From a bacterium (GTDB lineage: Bacteria; Verrucomicrobiota; Verrucomicrobiae; Opitutales; Opitutaceae): a stretch of 58,251 bases of DNA. The position numbers and the translations under genes are program-made. The notes under the pieces are model-generated. The model was not told where the DNA came from, made no database searches, and saw only the letters and a program-made list of their open reading frames with translations. The stretch covers positions 1-58,251 of the forward strand of contig JAJXYI010000470.1 of assembly GCA_021780625.1 (NCBI GenBank), read 5' to 3'. This document shows positions 1-7,852 of this stretch, in pieces. Positions within the stretch are counted from its first letter, which is position 1. The number at the start of each line of letters is the position of its first letter.

Positions 1-2
1 GA

Positions 3-326
3 CTCGAGTTTGTCGCGCTCGCCGTGGAGGACATGGTCCCCGCAGTGGGGCAGGCCGCCATCGGAATTCAGTGCCGCGCCGGGGACGAGGGACGTTTTGC
101 CCGTGCGTTCGACGCGGCGACGGCACGCGCGGTCGCAGTCGAGCGCGCGCTGCAGACCGCCTTGGGCGGAGGTTGCCATACCGCCTTTGCGGCGCACGTC
201 GCGGGGGACGCGCTCCACGTATTCCACGAAACGATCGGCCGCCGGCGCTTCGACCTGACGCCCGCAGATTATGCCGATCCTGTCTCAACCGCCGCACGCG
301 TGCTGCGTGCGCTCGGATTGCGCTGA
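3..326 (+). CDS. hemC: Hydroxymethylbilane synthase, C-terminal part (5' end outside window)
   Basis: The enzyme polymerises four porphobilinogen molecules into hydroxymethylbilane in tetrapyrrole synthesis. Only the last 107 or so residues are present; the reading frame is open back to the window edge. Seen: the PAVGQAAIGIQCR stretch typical of the end of domain 2, and the LGGGCHTAFAAH loop, whose Cys codon (174-176) should carry the dipyrromethane cofactor. It is followed 24 bases later by hemD, which makes the next enzyme of the pathway, so the two probably share a transcript. Family assignment is firm; the true start cannot be seen. Confidence 0.93.
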   Translation, partial: LEFVALAVEDMVPAVGQAAIGIQCRAGDEGRFARAFDAATARAVAVERALQTALGGGCHTAFAAHVAGDALHVFHETIGRRRFDLTPADYADPVSTAARVLRALGLR

Positions 327-350
327 CGCCGGACGACCACCCCTTTCATC

Positions 351-1145
351 ATGACTTCCCAGCCACTGTCAGGCAGGCGCATCGCCATCACCCGCGCGTC
401 CGAGCAATCGGGCGGCCTGCGTTCCCTGCTCGAGCAGCGCGGCGCCGCGGTGCTCGAGCTGCCTCTGATCACCGTCTCCGCCCAGATCGACAAACAGAAC
501 CTGGCCGACTGCATGTTGGAGCTGGGCAGCTACGATTGGCTGGTCTTCACGAGCGCGAATGGAGTGCGGTATTTCTTCGAGCAATTCATGAAGCTCTTCG
601 ACGATATCCGTTCGCTGGGTCTGGTGCGTGTTGCATGTGTCGGCGAGACGACCGCCGAGGTGGTCCGCAGCTACCATCTCAAGGTCGAGTGTCAGCCCAA
701 GCGGCCCACCGCCGAGGATCTGGCCGATGCGCTGATCGAGACGGGAAGCCTGGATCACGTGAAGGTGCTCGTGGTCACGGGCAACCTCAATCGTGAGGTC
801 ATGGTGTCGAAACTCGAGGAAGCCCGGGCGATCGTGGACCGGCTGCAGGTCTACAAGACCGAACGCACTGATCTTACCGGGAGCCCCGAGGCCGCCGATT
901 TCCGCGAGCGTGGCGCCGATGCCGTCCTTTTTGCCAGCTCCTCGGCCGTGGAATCGTTCGTCGGGCAGGGCGACTTGCTCAGGCCGGGACGCAAAGCAAA
1001 GACGCCGCTTTTCGGGAGCATTGGCCCCCAGACTTCGGAGAGTCTTCGCAAGGCGGGACTCGAAGTCTCGTTTGAGGCGAAGACGCCCGGTTTGAAAGAC
1101 TTGGTTGACGGGCTTCAGAAGGCGCTCGCCAAGGAGGGAGCTTGA
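351..1145 (+). CDS. hemD: Uroporphyrinogen-III synthase
   Basis: This 264-residue protein should cyclise hydroxymethylbilane to uroporphyrinogen III with inversion of ring D. The sequence begins SGRRIAITRASEQSGGL, has the WLVFTSANGVRYFFE strand-helix of the first lobe and the FASSSAVESFV and FGSIGPQTSESLRKAGL segments of the second lobe; together these are the usual HemD signature. Length is normal for a stand-alone HemD. It starts at ATG 351 directly behind hemC and runs up to the rluD-like gene, forming a short hemC-hemD-rluD run. Haem supply is relevant to the cytochrome island 10 kb downstream, although no direct link is visible. Confidence 0.93.
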   Translation: MTSQPLSGRRIAITRASEQSGGLRSLLEQRGAAVLELPLITVSAQIDKQNLADCMLELGSYDWLVFTSANGVRYFFEQFMKLFDDIRSLGLVRVACVGETTAEVVRSYHLKVECQPKRPTAEDLADALIETGSLDHVKVLVVTGNLNREVMVSKLEEARAIVDRLQVYKTERTDLTGSPEAADFRERGADAVLFASSSAVESFVGQGDLLRPGRKAKTPLFGSIGPQTSESLRKAGLEVSFEAKTPGLKDLVDGLQKALAKEGA

Positions 1146-1156
1146 GACCCACCCCC

Positions 1157-2098
1157 ATGGCCGACACCTACACAGTCCCGGAAAATGCCCGTCCCGAGCG
1201 CGCTGACAAGGTGTTGGCCCAAGCCTTCCCCGAACACAGCCGAACCGCGATCCAAAGGGCTTTCGAGGCTGGCCTGGTGACGTGCGCCGAACGCGTGCTG
1301 ACGAAGAAGGACACCGTGCGCGCGGGCGATCTCATCGCGTTTTCCCTGCCGCCGGTGAAGGCGACCGGACTCACGCCTGCGGACATTGCCCTGGATGTCC
1401 TGTTCGAGGACGAGCACATGATCGCGCTCAGCAAGACCGCCGGCATGGTCGTGCATCCCGGGGCGGGCACGGGCGACGATACGCTGGTCCACGCGCTCTT
1501 GTCTCACTGCGAAGGCGAACTGAGCGGCGTGGGTGGCGTCGAGCGGCCCGGCATCGTGCATCGCCTCGACAAGGACACGTCGGGCGTGTTGCTGGTGGCG
1601 AAATCCGACGCCGCGCACCGCGGGCTTGCCTCCCAGTTTGCAGGCAGGGCGCTGCGCAAGGAATACCTGGCTCTGGTGTCCGGCGTGCCGGATCTGCTCT
1701 CGGGCGTGATCGACCGGGGAATCTCTCGCCATCCGATACATCGGCATCGCATGACGGTCGGGGACGGCGGGCGTCCGGCGCGCACCGATTGGGAGCGCGT
1801 GGAGGCGTTCCCGCCGATCGCCTCGCTGCTCCGCTGCCGTATCCATACGGGACGCACCCATCAGATCCGCGTGCACCTGAAGTCCATCGGGCATCTGCTC
1901 CTGGGTGATGCCGTCTACGGATGGAAGCCGGACGCGAGATTGTCCGAACAGCCTGCGCGCATCATGCTCCACGCCGAGCACATCGTGTTTCTTCATCCCA
2001 TAACCTCGAAGGTCATGGACCTGCGAGCGCCGCTTCCGGCCGATTTTCGGCGCATGGTCGAAGTCCTTCGCTCGTCTTCCGGAAGATCCTCCCATTGA
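1157..2098 (+). CDS. rluD: RluA/RluD-family 23S rRNA pseudouridine synthase
   Basis: The protein (313 residues from ATG 1157) has an N-terminal S4 RNA-binding domain (about residues 10-70) followed by a pseudouridine synthase domain with the catalytic motif HRLDKDTSG; the Asp is about residue 138. Later blocks (GRTHQIRVHLKSIGHLLLGDAVYG) are classic for the RluA family. RluD modifies helix 69 of 23S rRNA in E. coli, but the exact target here is inferred, so the symbol is tentative. The frame extends to a TTG at 1142 that overlaps the hemD stop; ATG 1157 is preferred. It is likely transcribed with hemD. Confidence 0.85.
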   Translation: MADTYTVPENARPERADKVLAQAFPEHSRTAIQRAFEAGLVTCAERVLTKKDTVRAGDLIAFSLPPVKATGLTPADIALDVLFEDEHMIALSKTAGMVVHPGAGTGDDTLVHALLSHCEGELSGVGGVERPGIVHRLDKDTSGVLLVAKSDAAHRGLASQFAGRALRKEYLALVSGVPDLLSGVIDRGISRHPIHRHRMTVGDGGRPARTDWERVEAFPPIASLLRCRIHTGRTHQIRVHLKSIGHLLLGDAVYGWKPDARLSEQPARIMLHAEHIVFLHPITSKVMDLRAPLPADFRRMVEVLRSSSGRSSH

Positions 2099-2211
2099 GG
2101 ATCGTGCCCCGGAGCCTTTGAAAAAACGCAAAGTCGGCGTTGCATGAAGGTGCGGAGTTGGTTTCTAGTGCCCCCTTTCCCGTCCCGCCTCCGTTGCGCG
2201 GACGGGATACC

Positions 2212-3819
2212 ATGAGCTTATTGCCCTTCAAAGGTCTTGTCGGTCCGGACGGCACGCACGGTGCGCTCTTCTTTGCGCGACTGATGGAACTCCTCCCGGA
2301 TCATGTCTATTTCAAGGATCTGGAGGGGCGGTTCCTGTGCATCACGCGGGCGCAGGCGGAGTTTTTCGGTCTGAAGACCCCTGAGGACGCGGTGGGAAAG
2401 ACCGATTTTGATTTCTTTCCGTACGAAATCGCCCGCCAAAAGGATTTCGACGAGCGTGAGATCATCCGCACGGGAATCGGATTTTTCGGCAAGGAGGAGC
2501 GGAGCGACCGCCAAGGGCGCGAACTCTGGACCTACACGACCAAACTTCCTCTGATCTCTGAAACCGGCGAGGTGATCGGGACCTTCGGAATCTCCAGGGA
2601 CGTGACCGAGACGAAGTTCGCGCGCGAAGCCCTGGAGGCCCAGCACCGCCTCCTCCATACCCTTATCGACATCCTTCCGTGCCGGATCTTCGTGAAGGAC
2701 CACAGCGGCTGCTTCACGATCACCAACCAGGCCTTTCGCCGCTCGGTCGGAGTCGACTCGCCCGCGGAGGTCCTGGGGCGCCGCCGCGCCGAACTCGTCA
2801 GCGATTCACGGGATGCCCGGGTGGCCGCCGACGATCTCCAGGTCATCGAGTCCGGAGTGTCGATTTTGAACCGGGAGGACCTCGATGTGTCGCCCTCGGG
2901 TGAGAAGCAATGGATGCTCCTATCGAAGGTCCCCTTGATTGATCGCGACGGACGCGTGCAGGGGATAGTAGGCATGTCGGCCGACATCACCGCGCAGAAG
3001 CAGGCCGAGGAGCGCGCCATTCGGGCGCAGCGCGACCTTGAGTCGAGCACGCGCCTTATGGAATCGGAGATCGCGATGGCTCGCGAAATGCAGCAGGAGC
3101 TCATGACCGCGAGCGTGCAGGCGGTTCGGGAGAGGCTCGACCGTTCCGCTGCGCTCAAGCCGGAGATCGCCTTTGCGTACGAACCCTGCGCGCATCTCGC
3201 GGGGGATTTCTTCCAGGCGGTGAACCTGTCTCCCACGCAGTTTGGATTGCTGGTGTGCGACGTGATGGGACACGGAGTGAAGGCGGCGCTGGTTACGACC
3301 CTCCTGCGCGGACTGCTCGCCGAGGTCACCGCCCGAACCATTCATCCTTCCCAAGTGATCGCCGCGCTCAACGACCGGCTCTGCGGCCTGCTCGACCGGC
3401 CGAGTTTCCCTCGTTTTGTGACGGCCCTGTATGCGACGATCGATCTGAAGGCGGGAATGATCACCGTGGCAAACGCCGCGCATCCCTGGCCCCTTCTCCA
3501 GCGCAGCGGATCCTCAGCGGGCCCGCTGGTGACGGCGGAGTGCGGACCCGGGCTGGGATTGATTCCCGCGACAGTCTACGAGGCCGTGGAATGTCCGCTC
3601 GTCGGGGGAGACCGACTCTTGTTTTACACGGATGGACTCAAGGAGGAGCAGAACTGGGCAGGGGACGAATTTGGCCCGGAACGCCTCGCTCAGGCGCTCG
3701 ATCAGCTCTCAAGCCGAGACCTCCAGGGGACGCTTGGGGAGATCCTCTCGCAGATACGGGCCTTTTCCGGATCGGCATCGTCAGGCGATGACCTATGCGC
3801 GATCCTCCTTGGACTCTAG
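2212..3819 (+). CDS. PAS-PAS-SpoIIE (PP2C-type) serine phosphatase
   Basis: A 535-residue cytoplasmic regulator. Two PAS domains come first (about residues 20-145 and 150-285; the first contains DHVYFKDLEGRFL and ends with GTFGISRDVTETK, the second contains CRIFVKDHSGCFTITN), then a helical linker rich in Glu and Gln, then a SpoIIE-like PP2C domain. The metal-binding motifs of that domain are visible: AGDFFQA, CDVMGHGVKAAL, NAAHPWPLL, FYTDGLKEEQ and a terminal GDDLCAILL. Such proteins dephosphorylate STAS-type anti-sigma antagonists when the sensor binds its signal. The partner is not adjacent; a STAS protein is encoded at 41.1 kb. I start at ATG 2212 rather than the upstream TTG 2140. The signal sensed is unknown. 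Confidence 0.9.
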   Translation: MSLLPFKGLVGPDGTHGALFFARLMELLPDHVYFKDLEGRFLCITRAQAEFFGLKTPEDAVGKTDFDFFPYEIARQKDFDEREIIRTGIGFFGKEERSDRQGRELWTYTTKLPLISETGEVIGTFGISRDVTETKFAREALEAQHRLLHTLIDILPCRIFVKDHSGCFTITNQAFRRSVGVDSPAEVLGRRRAELVSDSRDARVAADDLQVIESGVSILNREDLDVSPSGEKQWMLLSKVPLIDRDGRVQGIVGMSADITAQKQAEERAIRAQRDLESSTRLMESEIAMAREMQQELMTASVQAVRERLDRSAALKPEIAFAYEPCAHLAGDFFQAVNLSPTQFGLLVCDVMGHGVKAALVTTLLRGLLAEVTARTIHPSQVIAALNDRLCGLLDRPSFPRFVTALYATIDLKAGMITVANAAHPWPLLQRSGSSAGPLVTAECGPGLGLIPATVYEAVECPLVGGDRLLFYTDGLKEEQNWAGDEFGPERLAQALDQLSSRDLQGTLGEILSQIRAFSGSASSGDDLCAILLGL

Positions 3820-3893
3820 GTGCCGCCGATCACGGGATCGGGCGTCCCGCAGCGCAAAGGGGGGGGCGGCGAGGCGCCCCCGGCGATGAGAGT

Positions 3894-4277
3894 TCAGGCC
3901 AGGCTCTGTTCGTAGCCTGCGGCGTCGAGGAGCGCGGAGACATCGGCTGGCGCTGCTAGCTTGAGGCGGATCATCCAGCCTGTGCCGTACGGGTCGCGGT
4001 TCAGGGTCTCGGGCCTGCCGTTGAGGGCTTCGTTGACCTCCTGCACCATACCCGCGACGGGCGCGTAGATGTCGGAGGCGGCCTTCACCGACTCCACCAC
4101 GCCGAAACTATCGCCGACTTTCAGGAGCGTGCCGACCTTGGGAAGCTGGACGAAGGTGATGTCGCCAAGCGAGTTTTGGGCGTAGTCGGTGATGCCGACC
4201 AGCGCCGTGCCGTCGCCGGATGGTTTTAGCCATTCGTGGGATTTCGCGTAACGAAGATCAGGGGGAATGTTGCTCAT
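3894..4277 (-). CDS. gcvH: Glycine cleavage system H protein
   Basis: This 127-residue lipoyl carrier shuttles the methylamine group of glycine between the P, T and L proteins. Seen: YAKSHEWLKP near the N-terminus, GITDYAQNSLGDI, and the lipoylation loop VVESVKAASDIYAP with Lys65 as the attachment site. The frame is open to 4325, but the conserved start is ATG 4277. It lies 62 bases behind gcvT on the same strand, so the two are probably co-transcribed. No gcvP follows, because the next gene is on the other strand; P and L proteins must be encoded elsewhere. A weak G/C hairpin (3862-3881) lies in the convergent gap downstream. Confidence 0.95.
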   Translation of the reverse strand: MSNIPPDLRYAKSHEWLKPSGDGTALVGITDYAQNSLGDITFVQLPKVGTLLKVGDSFGVVESVKAASDIYAPVAGMVQEVNEALNGRPETLNRDPYGTGWMIRLKLAAPADVSALLDAAGYEQSLA

Positions 4278-4339
4278 GAAAGGAAAGGGGTGCTTTGGTT
4301 TTGTCGGTTTGGGCGGGACCTGCAATCAGGTTTTCGGTT

Positions 4340-5443
4340 TCAGGCCTTCTCGGGCAGAGGAACAAAGGGAGGTTTGGTGAGGGTGAAGGGGATCCGGGTG
4401 CCGCGGATATCCACGGCGAGTGGGGAGGATGAGGACGCCACCGACACGAGGGCGGAGCCGATTGCTTCGTTCAGGATGGGCGACAGCGTGCCGGAGAGCA
4501 CCCGCCCCACGGTTGCACCATCTGAGCCGAGCACCGGAGTGTCGGCGCGCACAATCCGGCGGTCGCCCGTGCGGAAATAGACCACCTTTTCGGCGCATCC
4601 CTCGCGCTTTTGGCGAAATAGCGCATCCCGTCCGTTGAAATCGCAGCCCTTCTCCAGCTTCACGGTCCAGCCAAGCCCGGCGGCGAGCGGCGAAATCGTG
4701 GCGCTCAACTCGTGTCCATAAAGCGGATACCCGGCCTCCAGACGAAGACTGTCGCGTGCCCCCAGTCCGGCGAGTTCCAGGCCATGGGGCCTGCCGGCCT
4801 CAAGGAGCGCCTCGGCCAGGCGGTTGACCTCGGAAGCGGCGTGGTACAGCTCGAATCCGTCCTCCCCGGTGTACCCGGTGCGGCTGAGCAGGCAGTGAAT
4901 CCCCGCCACGGTGCCCTCTCCAAAGTGATAATACCGAATTGTCCCGAGCTTTGCGCCCGTGAGGCTCTGCAGAATCCCCGCCGCCGCCGGCCCCTGGAGT
5001 GCCAGGAGCGCGTAGTCGTCGGACCGATCGGTCACTGTGACATCGAAGCCCCGGGCCTGCTCAGTCATCCAAGCGAGATCCTTGGCGATATTTGAGGCGT
5101 TGATACACAGGAAATAGTCCGCCGGTCCGCGCATATAGATGAGCAGGTCGTCGACGACTCCTCCGTCTGGCAGACACATTGGGGAGTAGAGCACGCGGCC
5201 TGGAAAGAGCTTTGCGACGTCGTTGGTCACGAGCTTTTGAAGGAAGGCAAGCGCTCCCGATCCGCGGACATCGACCTCCCCCATGTGGCAGACGTCGAAC
5301 AGACCGGCTGCGCGCCTGACCACCTTGTGCTCCTCGAGGATGGAGCGGTATTGGACCGGCATCTCCCAGCCGGCAAAATCCACGAGCCTGGCTCCGTGGC
5401 TGGCGTGAAAATCACGCAGAGGGGTGCGTTTCAAGGTGCTCAT
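4340..5443 (-). CDS. gcvT: Aminomethyltransferase (glycine cleavage T protein)
   Basis: The enzyme takes the aminomethyl group from lipoyl-GcvH, releases ammonia and makes methylene-tetrahydrofolate. Seen: LRDFHASHGARLVDFAGWEMPVQY at the N-terminus (the expected start of bacterial GcvT), FDVCHMGEVDVRG, the SRTGYTGEDGFELY folate-site block and RDSLRLEAGYPLYGHEL. Length is 367 residues from ATG 5443, normal for the family; the frame runs upstream to 5479 without conserved residues. The 110-base gap to the divergent lgt gene was inspected for a glycine riboswitch and none was recognised. Confidence 0.95.
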   Translation of the reverse strand: MSTLKRTPLRDFHASHGARLVDFAGWEMPVQYRSILEEHKVVRRAAGLFDVCHMGEVDVRGSGALAFLQKLVTNDVAKLFPGRVLYSPMCLPDGGVVDDLLIYMRGPADYFLCINASNIAKDLAWMTEQARGFDVTVTDRSDDYALLALQGPAAAGILQSLTGAKLGTIRYYHFGEGTVAGIHCLLSRTGYTGEDGFELYHAASEVNRLAEALLEAGRPHGLELAGLGARDSLRLEAGYPLYGHELSATISPLAAGLGWTVKLEKGCDFNGRDALFRQKREGCAEKVVYFRTGDRRIVRADTPVLGSDGATVGRVLSGTLSPILNEAIGSALVSVASSSSPLAVDIRGTRIPFTLTKPPFVPLPEKA

Positions 5444-5553
5444 GCACAAGCCTAGGGGTGCAGGGTGCCCCTCCCGCAAGGGAAAAGCTGACGGAATGGG
5501 CTTAAGATTGAGATGGCAATCTGCGGCGGCTCCGTGAAACCTCCGGCGCTCTT

Positions 5554-6402
5554 ATGAACGCGGTGCCGCTCGCTTATTGGGTCCACGACCTCAATCCGTT
5601 TCTCATCAGGTTTACGGACAATATTGGAATCAGGTATTACGGGCTGGCCTACGTGCTCGGCTTTGTCGTCGCCGCGTGGATGTGCACGCGCTACGCGAAA
5701 GTGGGGCGCTCAAAGGTGCCGGCCGCGAAGGTGAACGACCTGATCATGGCCCTGATCATCGGCGTGCTCGTAGGCGGGCGGGTGGGGCACTATTTCCTCT
5801 ACGACGACTGGCGCAGCTTTCCCACGGACCCCTTCGGCATCTTCAAGGTATGGGATGGTGGCATGGCTTTTCATGGAGGTCTGGTGGGTGTCGCCATCGC
5901 GCTCCTCTGGTTTTCGCGCGCCAACAAGATTTCATTCCTGCACGTGTCCGACGTGATCGCGTCGGTCACGCCGATCGGCCTGTTTTTTGGGCGCATTGCG
6001 AACTTCATCAACGGCGAGCTATGGGGGAAGGTGTCGTACGTGCCATGGGCGATGATCTTCCCGCTGAGCGCGCCCCCGGGAACACCGATCTCGATGATCC
6101 CGCCCCGGCATCCCTCCCAGCTTTACGAGGCCGGCATGGAAGGACTGCTGCTCTTTGCCTTCATGCAGTGGCGATTCTGGAAGACGTCCGTGGTTGAACG
6201 CACGCCCGGCCGCCTTTCGGGCGAGTTCCTGGTCGCGTATGCGATTGCCCGTTCGATCGGGGAGGTATTCCGCGAACCGGATTTCGGCATCTCGCCGATC
6301 ATGGGCCTGAGCCGCGGCACATTCTATTCGCTCTTCATGGTGGTCGGGGGGTTCGGCCTGATCGTTTACACCCTGCTGGTCGACGACCGAAAAAAGTCCT
6401 AA
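5554..6402 (+). CDS. lgt: Prolipoprotein diacylglyceryl transferase
   Basis: An inner-membrane enzyme that adds diacylglycerol to the lipobox Cys of prolipoproteins. The 282 residues hold several hydrophobic segments, the FHGGLVGV motif and the signature RIANFINGELWG with its essential Arg, plus a final YSLFMVVGGFGLIVYTLL helix. It is transcribed away from gcvT. Several of its likely substrates are encoded in this window: the lipoproteins at 9731-10192 and 51927-52100, and perhaps the octaheme cytochrome at 10476. The convergent gap to glgC has a small hairpin (6438-6454) without a T-run. Confidence 0.96.
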   Translation: MNAVPLAYWVHDLNPFLIRFTDNIGIRYYGLAYVLGFVVAAWMCTRYAKVGRSKVPAAKVNDLIMALIIGVLVGGRVGHYFLYDDWRSFPTDPFGIFKVWDGGMAFHGGLVGVAIALLWFSRANKISFLHVSDVIASVTPIGLFFGRIANFINGELWGKVSYVPWAMIFPLSAPPGTPISMIPPRHPSQLYEAGMEGLLLFAFMQWRFWKTSVVERTPGRLSGEFLVAYAIARSIGEVFREPDFGISPIMGLSRGTFYSLFMVVGGFGLIVYTLLVDDRKKS

Positions 6403-6479
6403 GCCCGCGAGGACCCGGAAGTAGCGATAGAAAAGGCGCGTCCGGGTGGGACGCGGCCTGTGAAAAGAGGCAGGAGCGA

Positions 6480-7766
6480 TCAGACGACCGTATTGGCCGG
6501 GATTATCTGCCCCTTGGGCACCACGAGCACCCCGTCGCGGATGATCACGGCGCCCCCGGCGTAGACGCCGTCTGGTTTGCCCTCGGGCGAGAGCGAGCAG
6601 TTGTCGCCGATGCGGGCATTCTTGTCGATGATCGAGAAGTGAATCTTGCAGTTCTTACCGACGCCGATCTGGGGAATCCCCTTCGATGTGTTGGTTTTCT
6701 GGATATCCCACTCCTCGAAGAAGTCGGCGCCCATCATGATCACGTCCTCCATCTGCGTTCCTTCGTCGATGAATGAGCGCACTCCGATCACGCAGCGGCG
6801 GAGATTGGTGTCGGTGATGATCGACCCTTCGCCCACGACGACGTGATCGACGTTGCAGCGGTTCATCTTGGCGGGAGGAAGCTGGCGGGAGTGGGTGTAG
6901 ATCTTTCCGGACGGATCGAAAAAATTGAACGGCGGGAGCGGCTGCGCCATCGCGAGATTCGTCTCGAAAAAGGCGCGCACGGTGCCGATGTCCTCCCAGT
7001 AACCCTCGAAAATGTAGGAATACAGGCGCTTTCGTCCCAACAGAGAGGGGATGACCTCCTTGCCGAAATCCTTCATGGAATTGTCCAAGGCCTCGGCGAG
7101 GGCCGCGCGATTGAACACGTAGATGCCCATCGAGGCCAGGCAGCGCTTTTCCTTGGACGGGCTCAGTTTTGCCTCGATCGCAGGGCTGACGGCCAAACCC
7201 TCGATGATCGCGGGGTCCTTGGGTTTCTCGACGAATTCGGTGATGGCCAGGCGATCGTCCACGCGCATCAGACCGAGCCCCTCGACCTTCGAGGCAGGGA
7301 ATGCGATGGAGGCGACCGTCACGTCCGCGTTGGTCTCGATGTGCTGCGCGATGATCTTGCGGAAGTCCATTCGGTAGAGCTGGTCGCCCGAAAGGATGAG
7401 CACGTAGTCGTGCGAGAAGGTGCGAAAATGGACGAGGTTTCTGCGCACCGCGTCGGCGGTGCCCTGATACCAGTCGTTGGTCGATTCCGTCTGCTCGGCG
7501 GCGAGGATGTCCACAAACCCGCCTCCAAACCCGTCGAATTGATAGGTGCTTTGGATGTGCCGATGGAGCGACGCGGTATGGAACTGGGTCAGCAGGAAGA
7601 TGCGATTGATACCCGAATTGATGCAGTTGCTGATCGGGATATCGACCAGCCGGTATTTACCGGCGAGCGGCACCGCTGGTTTGCAGCGCTCCATCGTAAG
7701 AGGGTAAAGGCGGGTGCCGCGGCCACCGCCCATGATTACGGACAAAACACTTTGAACGGTTGTCAT
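6480..7766 (-). CDS. glgC: Glucose-1-phosphate adenylyltransferase (ADP-glucose pyrophosphorylase)
   Basis: The enzyme makes ADP-glucose from glucose-1-phosphate and ATP for glycogen synthesis. Seen: MGGGRGTRLYPLTMERCKPAVP, the nucleotide-binding loop of the family, then the VDIPISNCINSGI block, LSGDQLYRMDF with the metal Asp, FVEKPKDP, and a C-terminal left-handed beta-helix region with GADFFEEW and IDKNARIGDN. The 428-residue length is typical. It is divergent from glmS across 86 bases. Both enzymes use sugar phosphates close to fructose-6-phosphate, so a shared control region is plausible but not shown. Confidence 0.96.
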   Translation of the reverse strand: MTTVQSVLSVIMGGGRGTRLYPLTMERCKPAVPLAGKYRLVDIPISNCINSGINRIFLLTQFHTASLHRHIQSTYQFDGFGGGFVDILAAEQTESTNDWYQGTADAVRRNLVHFRTFSHDYVLILSGDQLYRMDFRKIIAQHIETNADVTVASIAFPASKVEGLGLMRVDDRLAITEFVEKPKDPAIIEGLAVSPAIEAKLSPSKEKRCLASMGIYVFNRAALAEALDNSMKDFGKEVIPSLLGRKRLYSYIFEGYWEDIGTVRAFFETNLAMAQPLPPFNFFDPSGKIYTHSRQLPPAKMNRCNVDHVVVGEGSIITDTNLRRCVIGVRSFIDEGTQMEDVIMMGADFFEEWDIQKTNTSKGIPQIGVGKNCKIHFSIIDKNARIGDNCSLSPEGKPDGVYAGGAVIIRDGVLVVPKGQIIPANTVV

Positions 7767-7852
7767 GGAGAAAAGTCTCTATTGCCTTGTGGAAAGTTTA
7801 GACAGAACGCTAATTTCGCGAGCCAATTTAATCGCAAACAGCACCAAAACAC

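Noticed and set aside
3862..3881. GC hairpin between the first SpoIIE gene and gcvH as terminator
   Set aside because: The 7-bp G/C-only stem in a G-rich run without T-run is too weak to list as a feature.
5444..5553. Possible glycine riboswitch upstream of gcvT
   Set aside because: I could not find the conserved glycine-aptamer core in either strand of the 110-base gap.
7767..7852. Possible glmS ribozyme leader
   Set aside because: The gap is only 86 bases and lacks the conserved ribozyme core; the element is also typical of Firmicutes.
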